DNA of 8,308 bases from UBA11889 sp002313255 (GTDB lineage Bacteria > Pseudomonadota > Gammaproteobacteria > Pseudomonadales > Azotimanducaceae): assembly GCA_913045265.1 (NCBI GenBank), contig CAJWQX010000083.1, forward strand, positions 1-8,308. The letters are read 5' to 3'. The translations under genes and the position numbers were made by a program. The notes below the pieces were generated by a model, which saw only the letters and a program-made list of their open reading frames with translations, made no database searches and was not told the origin of the DNA. Shown here one piece after another: positions 1-6,040 of the stretch. The first letter of the stretch is position 1; each line of letters opens with the position of its first letter.

Positions 1-577
1 GCGCGGCCGATTCCTTAAACTCCACCGCATCCCGAAACACCGAGCCTTTGAGCACTAAATTGTTCACGAGCTGGGCACGGTCATTAGCGCTTGTCATGAT
101 CCCAGCGTTCAGTCGACGCTCCGCAGCAGCCTGGTCTATAAGCCGATCCACTTGGGTTCGAACTTGATCGGGCGACATAGCATCCTTGACCAGGCAATAT
201 CCCCAGCGGACGAAGTCAGCTTCCAATTGCTCCTCATCGCTGCTCGGGTTCGGTAGGTAGTCAAAGTCTCGGCTGTCGCGAATTTGCCCGGACTTCATAC
301 GCTCCTTAGATAAACCGGAGAATTGTTTTAGCAACCTGCCAGCCGACATCGAGCTAGTCGACGAGTGACCGTCTGTGTAAACAATTCCCTGTTCCATCTC
401 GGTTTGCCAGGTGGTACCAAAAGCGGGTTCCGTCTGGTAAACGCGCAACTGTTCGAGTTCCGCGCGCAGCTGGGCAACTTCGTCACGCAGATTCGCAATT
501 GTTTCGTCTTGACTTGCGACTACCGGTAGCGGGCCAGAAGTCGACGAGTTCTTATCCTGCCGGTTCTTTTTCTTCAA
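1..577 (-). CDS. PhyH-type dioxygenase with N-terminal coiled coil (3' part cut by window edge)
   Basis: An open minus-strand frame runs off the left edge, giving 192 codons. Residues 118-192 look like the start of a phytanoyl-CoA dioxygenase domain: an 'ADFVRWGYCLVKDAMSPDQV' stretch, then 'ERRLNAG', 'LVNNLVLKGSVFRD' and 'VEF', the usual order of the first PhyH helices and strands. Such enzymes are cytosolic Fe(II)/2-oxoglutarate hydroxylases; the metal-binding HxD and distal His would lie beyond the edge, so activity cannot be judged. Ahead of the domain are a Lys-rich start, a coiled coil with a/d residues I27, L30, V34, L37, L41 and L44, and a Ser-rich linker (about 50-117), which is unusual for the family. 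No ATG lies in frame before residue 61. TTG at 577 (LKKKNRQDK) is the best start, since stops lie upstream near 660, but no clear Shine-Dalgarno site precedes it. Family call fairly sure, start uncertain. Confidence 0.72.
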   Translation of the reverse strand, partial: MKKKNRQDKNSSTSGPLPVVASQDETIANLRDEVAQLRAELEQLRVYQTEPAFGTTWQTEMEQGIVYTDGHSSTSSMSAGRLLKQFSGLSKERMKSGQIRDSRDFDYLPNPSSDEEQLEADFVRWGYCLVKDAMSPDQVRTQVDRLIDQAAAERRLNAGIMTSANDRAQLVNNLVLKGSVFRDAVEFKESAA

Positions 578-683
578 TGTTTTAATTTTCGATTCGCCAG
601 AACTTTCTTTTGATCGTACAACAGACTCTAGCGGCTTGTTATAACAAAGAGTGGCATTAGATCACTAGGATAAGTGGAGAAAC

Positions 684-712
684 TTGGACAACAGTGGCAA
701 AGTTCCTATGTG
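684..712 (+). promoter_or_regulatory. Candidate sigma70 promoter for tRNA-Gly
   Basis: TTGGAC at 684-689 and TATGTG at 707-712 are separated by exactly 17 bases and lie about 40 bases before the tRNA, which would give a short 5' leader for RNase P to remove. The match to TTGACA/TATAAT is moderate, so this is inference from spacing and position. A TATAAG at 745-750 is too close to the mature 5' end to serve as the -10 element. Confidence 0.4.
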
Positions 713-753
713 GTTGGATCTCTAGCACCACCACGCGGTCGTTTTATAAGTGT

Positions 754-829
754 GCGGGAATAGCTCAGTTGGTAGAGCACAACCTTGCCAAGGTTGGGGT
801 CGCGAGTTCGAATCTCGTTTCCCGCTCCA
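754..829 (+). tRNA. tRNA-Gly(GCC)
   Basis: This is a complete 76-base cloverleaf. The acceptor arm GCGGGAA pairs with TTCCCGC at 819-825, followed by discriminator T and a genomically encoded CCA. The D-arm contains AGCTCAGTTGGTAGAGC. The anticodon stem AACCT/AGGTT encloses loop TTGCCAA with anticodon GCC at 787-789, reading GGC and GGT glycine codons. The T-loop is GTTCGAATC. It is transcribed alone on the plus strand, divergent from the coiled-coil oxygenase. A truncated nuclease gene on the other strand ends only 25 bases beyond its 3' end, so the tRNA may mark an old integration or rearrangement point. Confidence 0.97.
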
Positions 830-849
830 AACTAATTAATTGATTTTTT

Positions 850-866
850 AAGACTAAGTTAGTCTT
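850..866. repeat. Perfect 7-bp inverted repeat after the tRNA
   Basis: AAGACTA (850-856) and TAGTCTT (860-866) form a stem around loop AGT. A run of six T precedes the stem at 844-849 and six A follow at 875-880, so it does not fit a classical rho-independent terminator on either strand, where the T-run should follow the stem. The stop codon of the truncated nuclease frame (854-856) lies inside the stem. It could still help tRNA 3' processing or transcript ending; its role is unknown. Confidence 0.4.
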
Positions 867-1063
867 CTACATCGAAAAAATGAGTAGGCGTTGTTGCCCC
901 AAGGCTGATTCATCTCAGGGGCATCAATCTCATTCAGCGTGATACGCACCAGCTGTCCCTTCGTACTAAAGCTAAAGGTGTCGCCATCGACGATATAAGT
1001 GACCTTGCCTGTGAATGACTCTGGGTTATTTGGACTCACTGGGCGGGTGGAAACCGATTGCAT
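854..1063 (-). pseudogene. Truncated staphylococcal-nuclease-like (thermonuclease) gene
   Basis: The frame encodes 69 residues from ATG at 1063. It carries the N-terminal SNase signature: 'GKVTYIVDGDTFSF', then 'VRITLNEIDAPEMNQPWG'. By comparison with staphylococcal nuclease, VDGDT supplies Ca2+-binding aspartates and VR...IDAPE supplies the active-site Arg (R35-like), Asp40 and Glu43 equivalents. The family normally continues for a further 70 or more residues, including the second catalytic Arg (R87-like). Here the frame ends after 'NNAYSFF' with an unrelated tail, 25 bases from tRNA-Gly. The other frames do not recover the missing half, so this is a deletion rather than a simple frameshift. 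A longer TTG-initiated version (1114) would lie entirely inside the neighbouring gene. The ATG overlaps the end of the upstream exported-protein gene by 38 bases and has no clear ribosome site. Most likely inactive. Confidence 0.7.
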
Positions 1064-1493
1064 GGTAACTTCGAGACTCAGGATCAAACGTAAAGATGTG
1101 TCCGTCCTTTTCAATCACTGGTGGAATACGATCGTGAACGATGATGCCAAGGTGTTCGCAACCGTCGCTCTCCAATTCATGCAAGTAAACCCTCTCATCT
1201 TCCGCATCCCCCCACGCTTTTCCACCCGATTCCGTGCATAAGGTTTTTTTTATCCATTTCACCTTTTGCGACGCCTCTTGTTCCGTCGCCTCGCCTGAGA
1301 CAACAGCCTCCTGAATTTTGGCGTAGTACGCCGCCACTTTTTCATCTTCGAAACATTTGCGTCGAAATGAATCTCCGTTGACCAACCTTGGCTTTACGAT
1401 CCCCGCTTTGTTCGCAGCGTCGCTTATCTGGTGGTGATTCGCATGAGCCCCCATGCAAGCAACAACTGCTACGACTATCGATATGTGTTTCAT
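1026..1493 (-). CDS. Small exported protein of unknown function
   Basis: The 155-residue product begins MKHISIVVAVVACMGAHA, a typical Sec signal peptide with a short basic start, a hydrophobic core and an A-H-A cleavage site near residue 18, so it is probably periplasmic or secreted. C14 lies in the hydrophobic core and lacks a proper lipobox. The mature part is charged and hydrophilic and has a few cysteines that could form a disulphide. It shows no domain I recognise; the middle (FEDEKVAAYYAKIQEAV) looks helical and the C-terminal third (HDRIPPVIEKDGHIFTFDP) looks beta-rich. A weak AGGA lies about 10 bases before the ATG; a stronger AAGGAGGGG lies some 30 bases upstream and is too far to act on this start. 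The gene overlaps the truncated nuclease gene by 38 bases in another frame, so the two may once have formed an exported pair. No function is assigned. Confidence 0.6.
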   Translation of the reverse strand: MKHISIVVAVVACMGAHANHHQISDAANKAGIVKPRLVNGDSFRRKCFEDEKVAAYYAKIQEAVVSGEATEQEASQKVKWIKKTLCTESGGKAWGDAEDERVYLHELESDGCEHLGIIVHDRIPPVIEKDGHIFTFDPESRSYHAIGFHPPSESK

Positions 1494-1658
1494 TTAACCA
1501 ATTCCTGAGCTTTGACCAGTTCCCCTCCTTAAAGGTAGCGCCTTAGACGAATATCGCCAAGTCGCGTTTGACCTTTTAAACCGTTACGTTCGGGTGCCCC
1601 CCTCGCCACGATACTTTTCGCCAGCAAACGTTATGACCAACGAGTATTTACGAAACAA

Positions 1659-1697
1659 GATTGCGGAATAACCAACCGAACCGATCAAGCCGCAATC
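1659..1697 (-). terminator. Possible weak terminator downstream of the VOC gene
   Basis: GATTGCGG (1659-1666) and CCGCAATC (1690-1697) are perfect 8-base inverted copies starting 10 bases past the stop of the minus-strand VOC gene. Read on that strand, the second arm is followed by the moderately T-rich TTGTTTCG. The 23-base loop is long for an intrinsic terminator, so the call is tentative. Confidence 0.3.
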
Positions 1698-1706
1698 CAC
1701 CAAGAG

Positions 1707-2090
1707 TTATTGTTCTAATGGACCCGTGACTGCGATCTCGTATCCATCCAGGTCTCTGAACCCAAATTGGCGTAGTCCATAGTCCTCAATTTCAATTGGG
1801 CTTGGCGAATATCCTTTTTGATCCACTCGCCGCCAGACTTCATCCAAGTCAGTAACTCCAATATAAAGAACGACGTCTAGATGGCCAACACTGAATCGCC
1901 GACGATCGCTACTCCGTTCCCCATGCTCGTTCAGCATTATCTGAGTCTGATCCTTACGCAGACTCGCCCACTGAATTGAATTGTTTTCCTCAAACTTCTG
2001 TACGACTTCAAACCCAAACAATTCGCCATAGAAAGCGATCGCCGCCGAAACATCCTCGACATTTAAAAGGACTGTGAAACTTTCGAGCAC
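1707..2090 (-). CDS. VOC superfamily (glyoxalase/bleomycin-resistance-like) protein
   Basis: The 127-residue product has the two beta-alpha-beta-beta-beta modules of the vicinal oxygen chelate fold. Module one is 'FTVLLNVEDVSAAIAFYGELFGFEVV' in outline (residues 5-30), with 'WASLRKDQTQIMLNEHG' as its strand pair. Module two starts at 'HLDVVLYIGVTDLDEVWRRV' (70-89) and ends with 'YGLRQFGFRDLDGYEIAV', where E118 sits at the usual last metal-ligand position. Length and the YG-R-F-FRD-DGY ending match bleomycin-resistance-like dioxygenase or lyase relatives; no substrate can be read from sequence. The start is GTG at 2090, chosen because GAGGGGG lies seven bases upstream. The gene is divergent from the PhyH pair across 303 bases, so co-regulation is possible but not shown. 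Confidence 0.85.
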   Translation of the reverse strand: MLESFTVLLNVEDVSAAIAFYGELFGFEVVQKFEENNSIQWASLRKDQTQIMLNEHGERSSDRRRFSVGHLDVVLYIGVTDLDEVWRRVDQKGYSPSPIEIEDYGLRQFGFRDLDGYEIAVTGPLEQ

Positions 2091-2393
2091 CTACGCACCC
2101 CCTCTGTTACAAGACACATTCTCACAATTACCAAATACGCCACAACCATACGCATGTCCTCGTGATTCGTATTAGACACGCAGGAAAAATCCGCAATCAC
2201 ACGTCACCTTTTATTCGTAACTTATTGTTTTTATTCATTAATACTGACGCATACATTTGCAACGATTGGATCCGTGAGATCAAGATCCGAAGCCTCCGTC
2301 GTTTGGAACGAACATCCACGAATACCGCCGCTTGAGCCAAAGCCTTGACTTATAGGCCATTGCTTGGAAACTTGACGTCGAGGAGAGCAACAC
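2091..2393. other. Divergent intergenic region between VOC gene and PhyH pair
   Basis: This 303-base gap shows no coding frame with recognisable similarity. It must hold the promoters of the GTG-started VOC gene (leftward) and the PhyH pair (rightward). An AT-rich stretch lies at about 2209-2246. Nested short inverted copies (GGATC/GATCC inside AACGA/TCGTT, about 2261-2321) could be regulator contacts but are too short to be convincing. I found no clean -35/-10 pair at 16-18 base spacing. The rightward gene has a good AGGAG at 2381-2385, eight bases before its ATG. Confidence 0.4.
2098..2104 (-). promoter_or_regulatory. Ribosome binding site fixing a GTG start
   Basis: On the minus strand GAGGGGG lies seven bases before GTG at 2090. 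No ATG is nearby in frame, so this site supports the GTG as the true start of the VOC gene. Confidence 0.55.
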
Positions 2394-3536
2394 ATGAGTA
2401 AATCAAGCAGTCAGCCACGCGCTGCCACAACCGTGCTAACCCTTGAACAGAAACGAATGCTGTACCACGACGGTTACATCGTTCTTAAGAATGCGGTATC
2501 CGAAGAGCAAGCTGATGCTGCCCTTACCAGGATTAGCGAAGCAAAAAAAGGCGAATACATAGGCCGCGAGGAGGTCATCGTCGATCTCATCAACGCTTCG
2601 TCCATTACCCCTATTCTCAATGAGGTCATGGGAGAGTTCGATCCACCTATCGCATGCCAGATCGGCGTAATTCCGGTGACCAAACCGGGCGACCGCTTCA
2701 CGAATCTCGGTTATCGGGATAAAGATCTTCCGTATTACGGTGCCGGAACTCATATGGACGGCAGCATCACCATAGCGGCGCCTCAAGAGGTTCAAGAAGG
2801 CACGCCCGAAGAAATTTACGCGCGTCATTTCGCCTCCGGCCCAAAAGGTGACTTGGGTCGCAGTCCGGAAGTCATGGGGCACAACATGGTACCCATGTTT
2901 GAAGATCCAGAAATGACGCTGGGGCTGGGAAGCTTCACTGCGTTCGTATTTATCTGTCTCAATGATCAGACCGTCGAGGGTCGTGGACAAACCGCCATTT
3001 TACGCGGCGCCCATCACGCCATGCAGAAATTCTTTCGCATGCAATACGAAACCAATGAGCATCTTGGTCCGGAAGGACCGGAATGGCCGAGACTCAATTA
3101 CGACTGTCCCAATCGCTGTGGAATGGTTTACGTCCCTCAATCGGTACAAGACCAGTTTATCGATGAGAGCTCTGAATCGACCCCCGACGGGAAGAAATGG
3201 CCAAGACCGACGCAAGTACTCATGGACAAGGGTGATGCTTGTATCACGCTCTACCATATCCCGCATTCTGGAACTCGAAATGAGCATGGAACTGAATCAA
3301 GAAAGAATATGATTTTTCGCATTCGTAACAAAAAGCGGCAGCCCAATGTACTGGTCAATGGCATCAGCGACCATCCCGACAGAGGCCAGCAAGGAGAATG
3401 GCTAGAGTTTGAAAAAGGCAATGATCCTTGGGAACGTTCGAAATATGCGATGTGCAATATGTGGGACGAGTGGCAAGGTATGCAGGAGGTTGTCGCGGAA
3501 CAACAGGCGCTCGAAGAAGATGGCGCAGGACTATGA
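2394..3536 (+). CDS. PhyH-type Fe(II)/2-oxoglutarate dioxygenase, first of a tandem pair
   Basis: The 380-residue product belongs to the phytanoyl-CoA dioxygenase class, cytosolic enzymes that hydroxylate using Fe(II), O2 and 2-oxoglutarate. The family start is seen at residues 22-45 (MLYHDGYIVLKNAVSEEQAD). The metal triad reads H120-M-D122 (THMDGS) and distal H291 (HIPHSGTRN), with R303 (TESRKN) placed to bind 2-oxoglutarate. 'GRGQTAILRGAHHA' (196-209) replaces the common G-x-L-x-x-x-P-G-S-H loop. The HxD-to-His distance is about 170 residues, roughly 90 more than in the minus-strand PhyH protein nearby (76) or human PHYH (89), so a large insert (about 130-175 and 215-280) forms an extra subdomain. 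The C-terminal tail (NDPWERSKYAMCNMWDEW) is shared with the next gene. AGGAG eight bases before the ATG supports the start. It overlaps its paralogue by ATGA, implying one transcript. The substrate is unknown. Confidence 0.88.
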   Translation: MSKSSSQPRAATTVLTLEQKRMLYHDGYIVLKNAVSEEQADAALTRISEAKKGEYIGREEVIVDLINASSITPILNEVMGEFDPPIACQIGVIPVTKPGDRFTNLGYRDKDLPYYGAGTHMDGSITIAAPQEVQEGTPEEIYARHFASGPKGDLGRSPEVMGHNMVPMFEDPEMTLGLGSFTAFVFICLNDQTVEGRGQTAILRGAHHAMQKFFRMQYETNEHLGPEGPEWPRLNYDCPNRCGMVYVPQSVQDQFIDESSESTPDGKKWPRPTQVLMDKGDACITLYHIPHSGTRNEHGTESRKNMIFRIRNKKRQPNVLVNGISDHPDRGQQGEWLEFEKGNDPWERSKYAMCNMWDEWQGMQEVVAEQQALEEDGAGL

Positions 3537-4666
3537 GCACTGAGATCGCTTCCGACCCACCCACTACGCTGACGCTCGATCAAAAACGTTCGCTCTATAA
3601 AGATGGATACATCGTTCTCCGAAATGCCGTTTCAGAAAAATTTGTCGAAGCGGCGTTGGATCGTATTCACACCGCAAAACGGGGGGAGAACATCGGGGGC
3701 GAACCGGCGATGACCGATTTAATCAACGCCTCATCGATCACCCCAATCCTGACCGAAGCGATGGGTACCTTCGATCCTCCCGTCTTTTGTCAGGTGGGTG
3801 TTAGCAAAGTCAGAGAACCAGGAAAACATTTCAATAACCTCGGATACCGTGACAAAGACATGCCGTATTACAACGCCGAAACCCATATGGACGGCAGTCT
3901 GACCATCTCTATTCCACAAGAAGTGCAAGAAGGTACCGAGGAGGAAATTTACAAGCGATACATTGCTTCCGGCCCAAAGGGCGATCTGGGGCGCAGTCCC
4001 GATGTCATTGGTCATAACATGGGGCCCTTGTTCGACGACCCAGAAATGACGCTAGGTCTAGGTAGTTTTACCGCTTTTGTCTTCGTGTGTTTGAACGACC
4101 AGACGGTGCCAGGTCGAGGACAAACGGCTCTGTTACGAGGTGCACATCATGCAACCGAAAAATTCTTTCGCTGGCAATATGAAACCAATGGCAAACTGGG
4201 ACCGGAAGGGCCGGGCTGGCCCAGGCTGAATCACAAAGCGCCCAATCGATGCGGTCTAATTTACCTACCTGAAGCTGTACGAGATCAGTTTATAGACGAG
4301 GCCTCCGAGTCGACGCCCGATGGGAAGAAGTGGCCGAGACCCACTCAAATTCTTATGGATGCTGGTGATGCGTGCATCACCATGTATCACATTCCTCATT
4401 CCGGAACGCGAAATGAGTTGGGTACCGAGTCGCGGAAGAACATGATCTTTCGCATACGGAACAAAAAACGACAACCCGATAACGTACACAACGGGATAAC
4501 TGATCACCCGGATCGGGGTACCGCAGGAGCATGGCTTGAGTACGAAGAGGGTAACAACCCGTGGGAACGCTCCAAATATGCGATGTGCAATATGTGGGAC
4601 GAATGGGAAGGTATGCGGGAAGTCGTTGCTGAAGAACAATTAAAAGAAGTTAGCTCAGCCACCTAA
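3533..4666 (+). CDS. PhyH-type Fe(II)/2-oxoglutarate dioxygenase, second of a tandem pair
   Basis: The 377-residue paralogue of the preceding gene aligns to it without gaps from residue 12 to about 370, with roughly three quarters identity by hand count. It keeps all predicted catalytic residues: H118-M-D120 (THMDGS), distal H289 (HIPHSGTRN) and R301 (TESRKN). It also shares the long insert and the PWERSKYAMCNMWDEW tail. The start is the ATG of an ATGA overlap with the first gene's stop, and its N-terminus (MSTEIASDPPTTLTLDQKRS) aligns with that of the first gene. An earlier ATG at 3428 would add 35 residues read out of frame over the first gene's conserved end and is rejected. Differences cluster in residues 38-60, 91-100 and 317-332, the likely places for differing specificity or partner contacts. 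The two may act as a heteromer or on successive positions of one substrate; this is inference. The gene ends 12 bases from the converging gene. Confidence 0.88.
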   Translation: MSTEIASDPPTTLTLDQKRSLYKDGYIVLRNAVSEKFVEAALDRIHTAKRGENIGGEPAMTDLINASSITPILTEAMGTFDPPVFCQVGVSKVREPGKHFNNLGYRDKDMPYYNAETHMDGSLTISIPQEVQEGTEEEIYKRYIASGPKGDLGRSPDVIGHNMGPLFDDPEMTLGLGSFTAFVFVCLNDQTVPGRGQTALLRGAHHATEKFFRWQYETNGKLGPEGPGWPRLNHKAPNRCGLIYLPEAVRDQFIDEASESTPDGKKWPRPTQILMDAGDACITMYHIPHSGTRNELGTESRKNMIFRIRNKKRQPDNVHNGITDHPDRGTAGAWLEYEEGNNPWERSKYAMCNMWDEWEGMREVVAEEQLKEVSSAT

Positions 4667-4678
4667 CCGGCTAGCGAC

Positions 4679-5491
4679 TCACAACCAGCGCATTAGACCC
4701 AGAATACGCTTTCCGTGAGTGGTCAGGCGTGCCGGTTTTCCCCAAGGTTCAGGATCCACCTGGCGAGGCATGTTGCGCCAATACGTCGGCGCTCGATTCT
4801 GACGCCAGTTTTCAATCCGGCTCTGGCGCTCGTCTTCATCACCGCGCTTATTCATCGTGATGTACTGAGCAAACCGCGGTTTATCGGACCAATTATGGCC
4901 GGACGAGTGCGGCATCCTTCCATCCCAAATCACGAGGCTACCGGCCTTTCCGGGAACTCTGTGCAACGTATAACCGGAAAAGTCCTCGTCCCGTTTCAAT
5001 TCTCGACGGCCGTCGTCGCGAATTTCACGAAACAATTCCGGGGCGCATTCCCATGCCCCTTGGTCTTCCGTGGTATCGGTCAGATACAGGACGCCCTGGA
5101 CCGTTAACGCGTCGTCGTTTAGGTTCTTGTCGACGTGTATTGCGTTGGCATCACCTCGCACGTATTTTGACCGTTTCGATAGCTGCGGTTTGTACGACGC
5201 ACGGTCCATAGTGACCCAAAGATCATCGGTTGCATGTAGGGCTTTAAATGCCGCGTGTACCGAAGGCTCCTGTCGGGTATCCCATAATGCCTGATGCTGA
5301 TGCACAGGCACTATGCCGTTTACCACCTCGCCAAACTTACGTCCCGGCTCCATGCGTTCCGAATCGACCCCAAAAAACTCACATATCAGATCGACAACCG
5401 CATCAAGTTGTTCCTTAGGGACTACGTCATCGACTCGAACCCATCCCTCTCTACGGAAATGATCCGCGTCGATCTCTAATTCGGGCAACAT
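4679..5491 (-). CDS. PhyH-type dioxygenase, short form
   Basis: The 270-residue product is a standard-length PhyH-family Fe(II)/2-oxoglutarate oxygenase, only remotely similar to the tandem pair. The N-terminal 'FRREGWVRVDDVVPKEQLDAV' (12-32) is the family entry helix and strand. The metal site reads H119-V-D121 (AIHVDKN) and distal H195 (MPHSSGHN), and R206 (DKPRFAQY) is the predicted 2-oxoglutarate anchor. 'VQGVLYLTDTTEDQGAWECAP' (131-151) is the core strand and the loop equivalent to G-x-L-x-x-x-P-G-S-H. The Trp/Arg-rich tail (NWRQNRAPTYWRNMPRQ) is typical of a PhyH subgroup found in bacterial secondary metabolism and catabolism, but the substrate cannot be named. GAGGA lies three bases before the ATG, a short spacing. 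The gene converges on the PhyH pair, 12 bases apart with no clear terminator between them, and is divergent from the VOC-acylphosphatase unit across 142 bases. Confidence 0.85.
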   Translation of the reverse strand: MLPELEIDADHFRREGWVRVDDVVPKEQLDAVVDLICEFFGVDSERMEPGRKFGEVVNGIVPVHQHQALWDTRQEPSVHAAFKALHATDDLWVTMDRASYKPQLSKRSKYVRGDANAIHVDKNLNDDALTVQGVLYLTDTTEDQGAWECAPELFREIRDDGRRELKRDEDFSGYTLHRVPGKAGSLVIWDGRMPHSSGHNWSDKPRFAQYITMNKRGDEDERQSRIENWRQNRAPTYWRNMPRQVDPEPWGKPARLTTHGKRILGLMRWL

Positions 5492-5556
5492 AGGTCCTCA
5501 ATATACCCTCGAAACTCAGCTAACGTCGATCAGCTCCACTTGCCACCATCGCCGTC

Positions 5557-5573
5557 TTTCGCGTTAGGCGAAA
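5557..5573. promoter_or_regulatory. Small inverted repeat, candidate operator
   Basis: TTTCGC (5557-5562), a five-base GTTAG spacer and GCGAAA (5568-5573) form a perfect 17-base dyad. It sits in the 142-base divergent promoter region, just upstream of the likely -35 of the VOC gene and about 70 bases from the PhyH start. It could be a regulator site or a short hairpin; size and place are the only evidence. Confidence 0.3.
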
Positions 5574-5579
5574 TTTCGG

Positions 5580-5607
5580 TTCAACCACCAGATTCCTTGT
5601 ATACAAT
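5580..5607 (+). promoter_or_regulatory. Candidate promoter of the VOC-acylphosphatase unit
   Basis: TACAAT at 5602-5607 (inside TATACAAT) is a good -10 element. A weak -35 (TTCAAC, 5580-5585) lies 16 bases upstream. The start point would fall near 5614, leaving a leader of about 20 bases with GGAG at 5622-5625, eight bases before the ATG at 5634. Confidence 0.45.
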
Positions 5608-5633
5608 CGATTAAACACAACGGAGAACTGTAG

Positions 5634-6002
5634 ATGATCGGTTACATCACTATCGGGACGAAAGACATGGAACAAGCCAAGGCATTCTGGTCAGGATTAC
5701 TGGAACCCATTGGGGCATCGGTAATAATGGACATGGGGCGTCTAGCGATGATTGGGACCGGTATGGATTCTCCCATGCTTGCCGTTTGCGTACCCCACAA
5801 CGAGGAAGACCCGTCACCTGGTAATGGCAACATGGTCGCTTTGCAAGCGGGTTCACGTGAAAAAGTTGACGAACTGCACGCCCGCGCAATGGAACTGGGT
5901 GCAAGCGACGAAGGCGCGCCCGGTGAACGCATGCCGACCTTCTACGGTGGGTACTTCCGAGATCCCGACGGTAACAAAGCGGTCTTTTTCCATATGGGTT
6001 AA
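5634..6002 (+). CDS. VOC superfamily protein, metal-ligand-poor subgroup
   Basis: The 122-residue product matches a compact glyoxalase-fold subgroup from end to end. It starts 'MIGYITIGTKDMEQAKAFWS', has 'LAVCVPHNEEDPSPGNGNMVAL' (49-70) in the centre, then 'REKVDELHARAMELGASDEG' (75-94), and closes with 'YGGYFRDPDGNKAVFF' (104-119). Canonical metal ligands (His at strand one, Glu in the last strand) are absent: strand one reads YITIG and the last strand NKAVFF. It may bind a small molecule without metal or be a dimeric binding protein rather than a classical glyoxalase; function unknown. GGAG eight bases upstream supports the ATG. The acylphosphatase follows after 38 bases on the same strand, probably in one transcript. 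It shares no close similarity with the other VOC protein in the window. Confidence 0.85.
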   Translation: MIGYITIGTKDMEQAKAFWSGLLEPIGASVIMDMGRLAMIGTGMDSPMLAVCVPHNEEDPSPGNGNMVALQAGSREKVDELHARAMELGASDEGAPGERMPTFYGGYFRDPDGNKAVFFHMG

Positions 6003-6028
6003 ATAGTCGAGCGTGAACCTCGGTCGAT

Positions 6029-6033
6029 AGGAA
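6029..6033 (+). promoter_or_regulatory. Ribosome binding site supporting an ATA start
   Basis: AGGAA lies seven bases before the in-frame ATA at 6041. It sits 46 bases before the first in-frame standard start (GTG, 6080), so it can only serve a start near 6041. This argues for a non-standard ATA initiation codon. Confidence 0.45.
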
Positions 6034-6040
6034 TAATTCG

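Noticed and set aside
745..750. TATAAG as the tRNA -10 element
   Set aside because: It is only three bases from the mature tRNA 5' end, which would put the start point inside the tRNA.
999..1241. 80-codon plus-strand frame opposite the nuclease fragment and exported gene
   Set aside because: It has no ribosome site or domain; the minus-strand frames have a clear SNase motif and a signal peptide.
2436..2990. 184-codon open frame on the minus strand inside the first twin oxygenase
   Set aside because: It lies wholly opposite a conserved gene, encodes no recognisable domain, and similar shadow frames recur in the paralogue.
4667..4678. Bidirectional terminator between the convergent PhyH genes
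   Set aside because: The gap is 12 bases and I see no stable stem with a T-run spanning it.
4715..5107. 130-codon plus-strand frame opposite the short PhyH gene
   Set aside because: It is antisense to a gene with a full catalytic triad and has no domain of its own.
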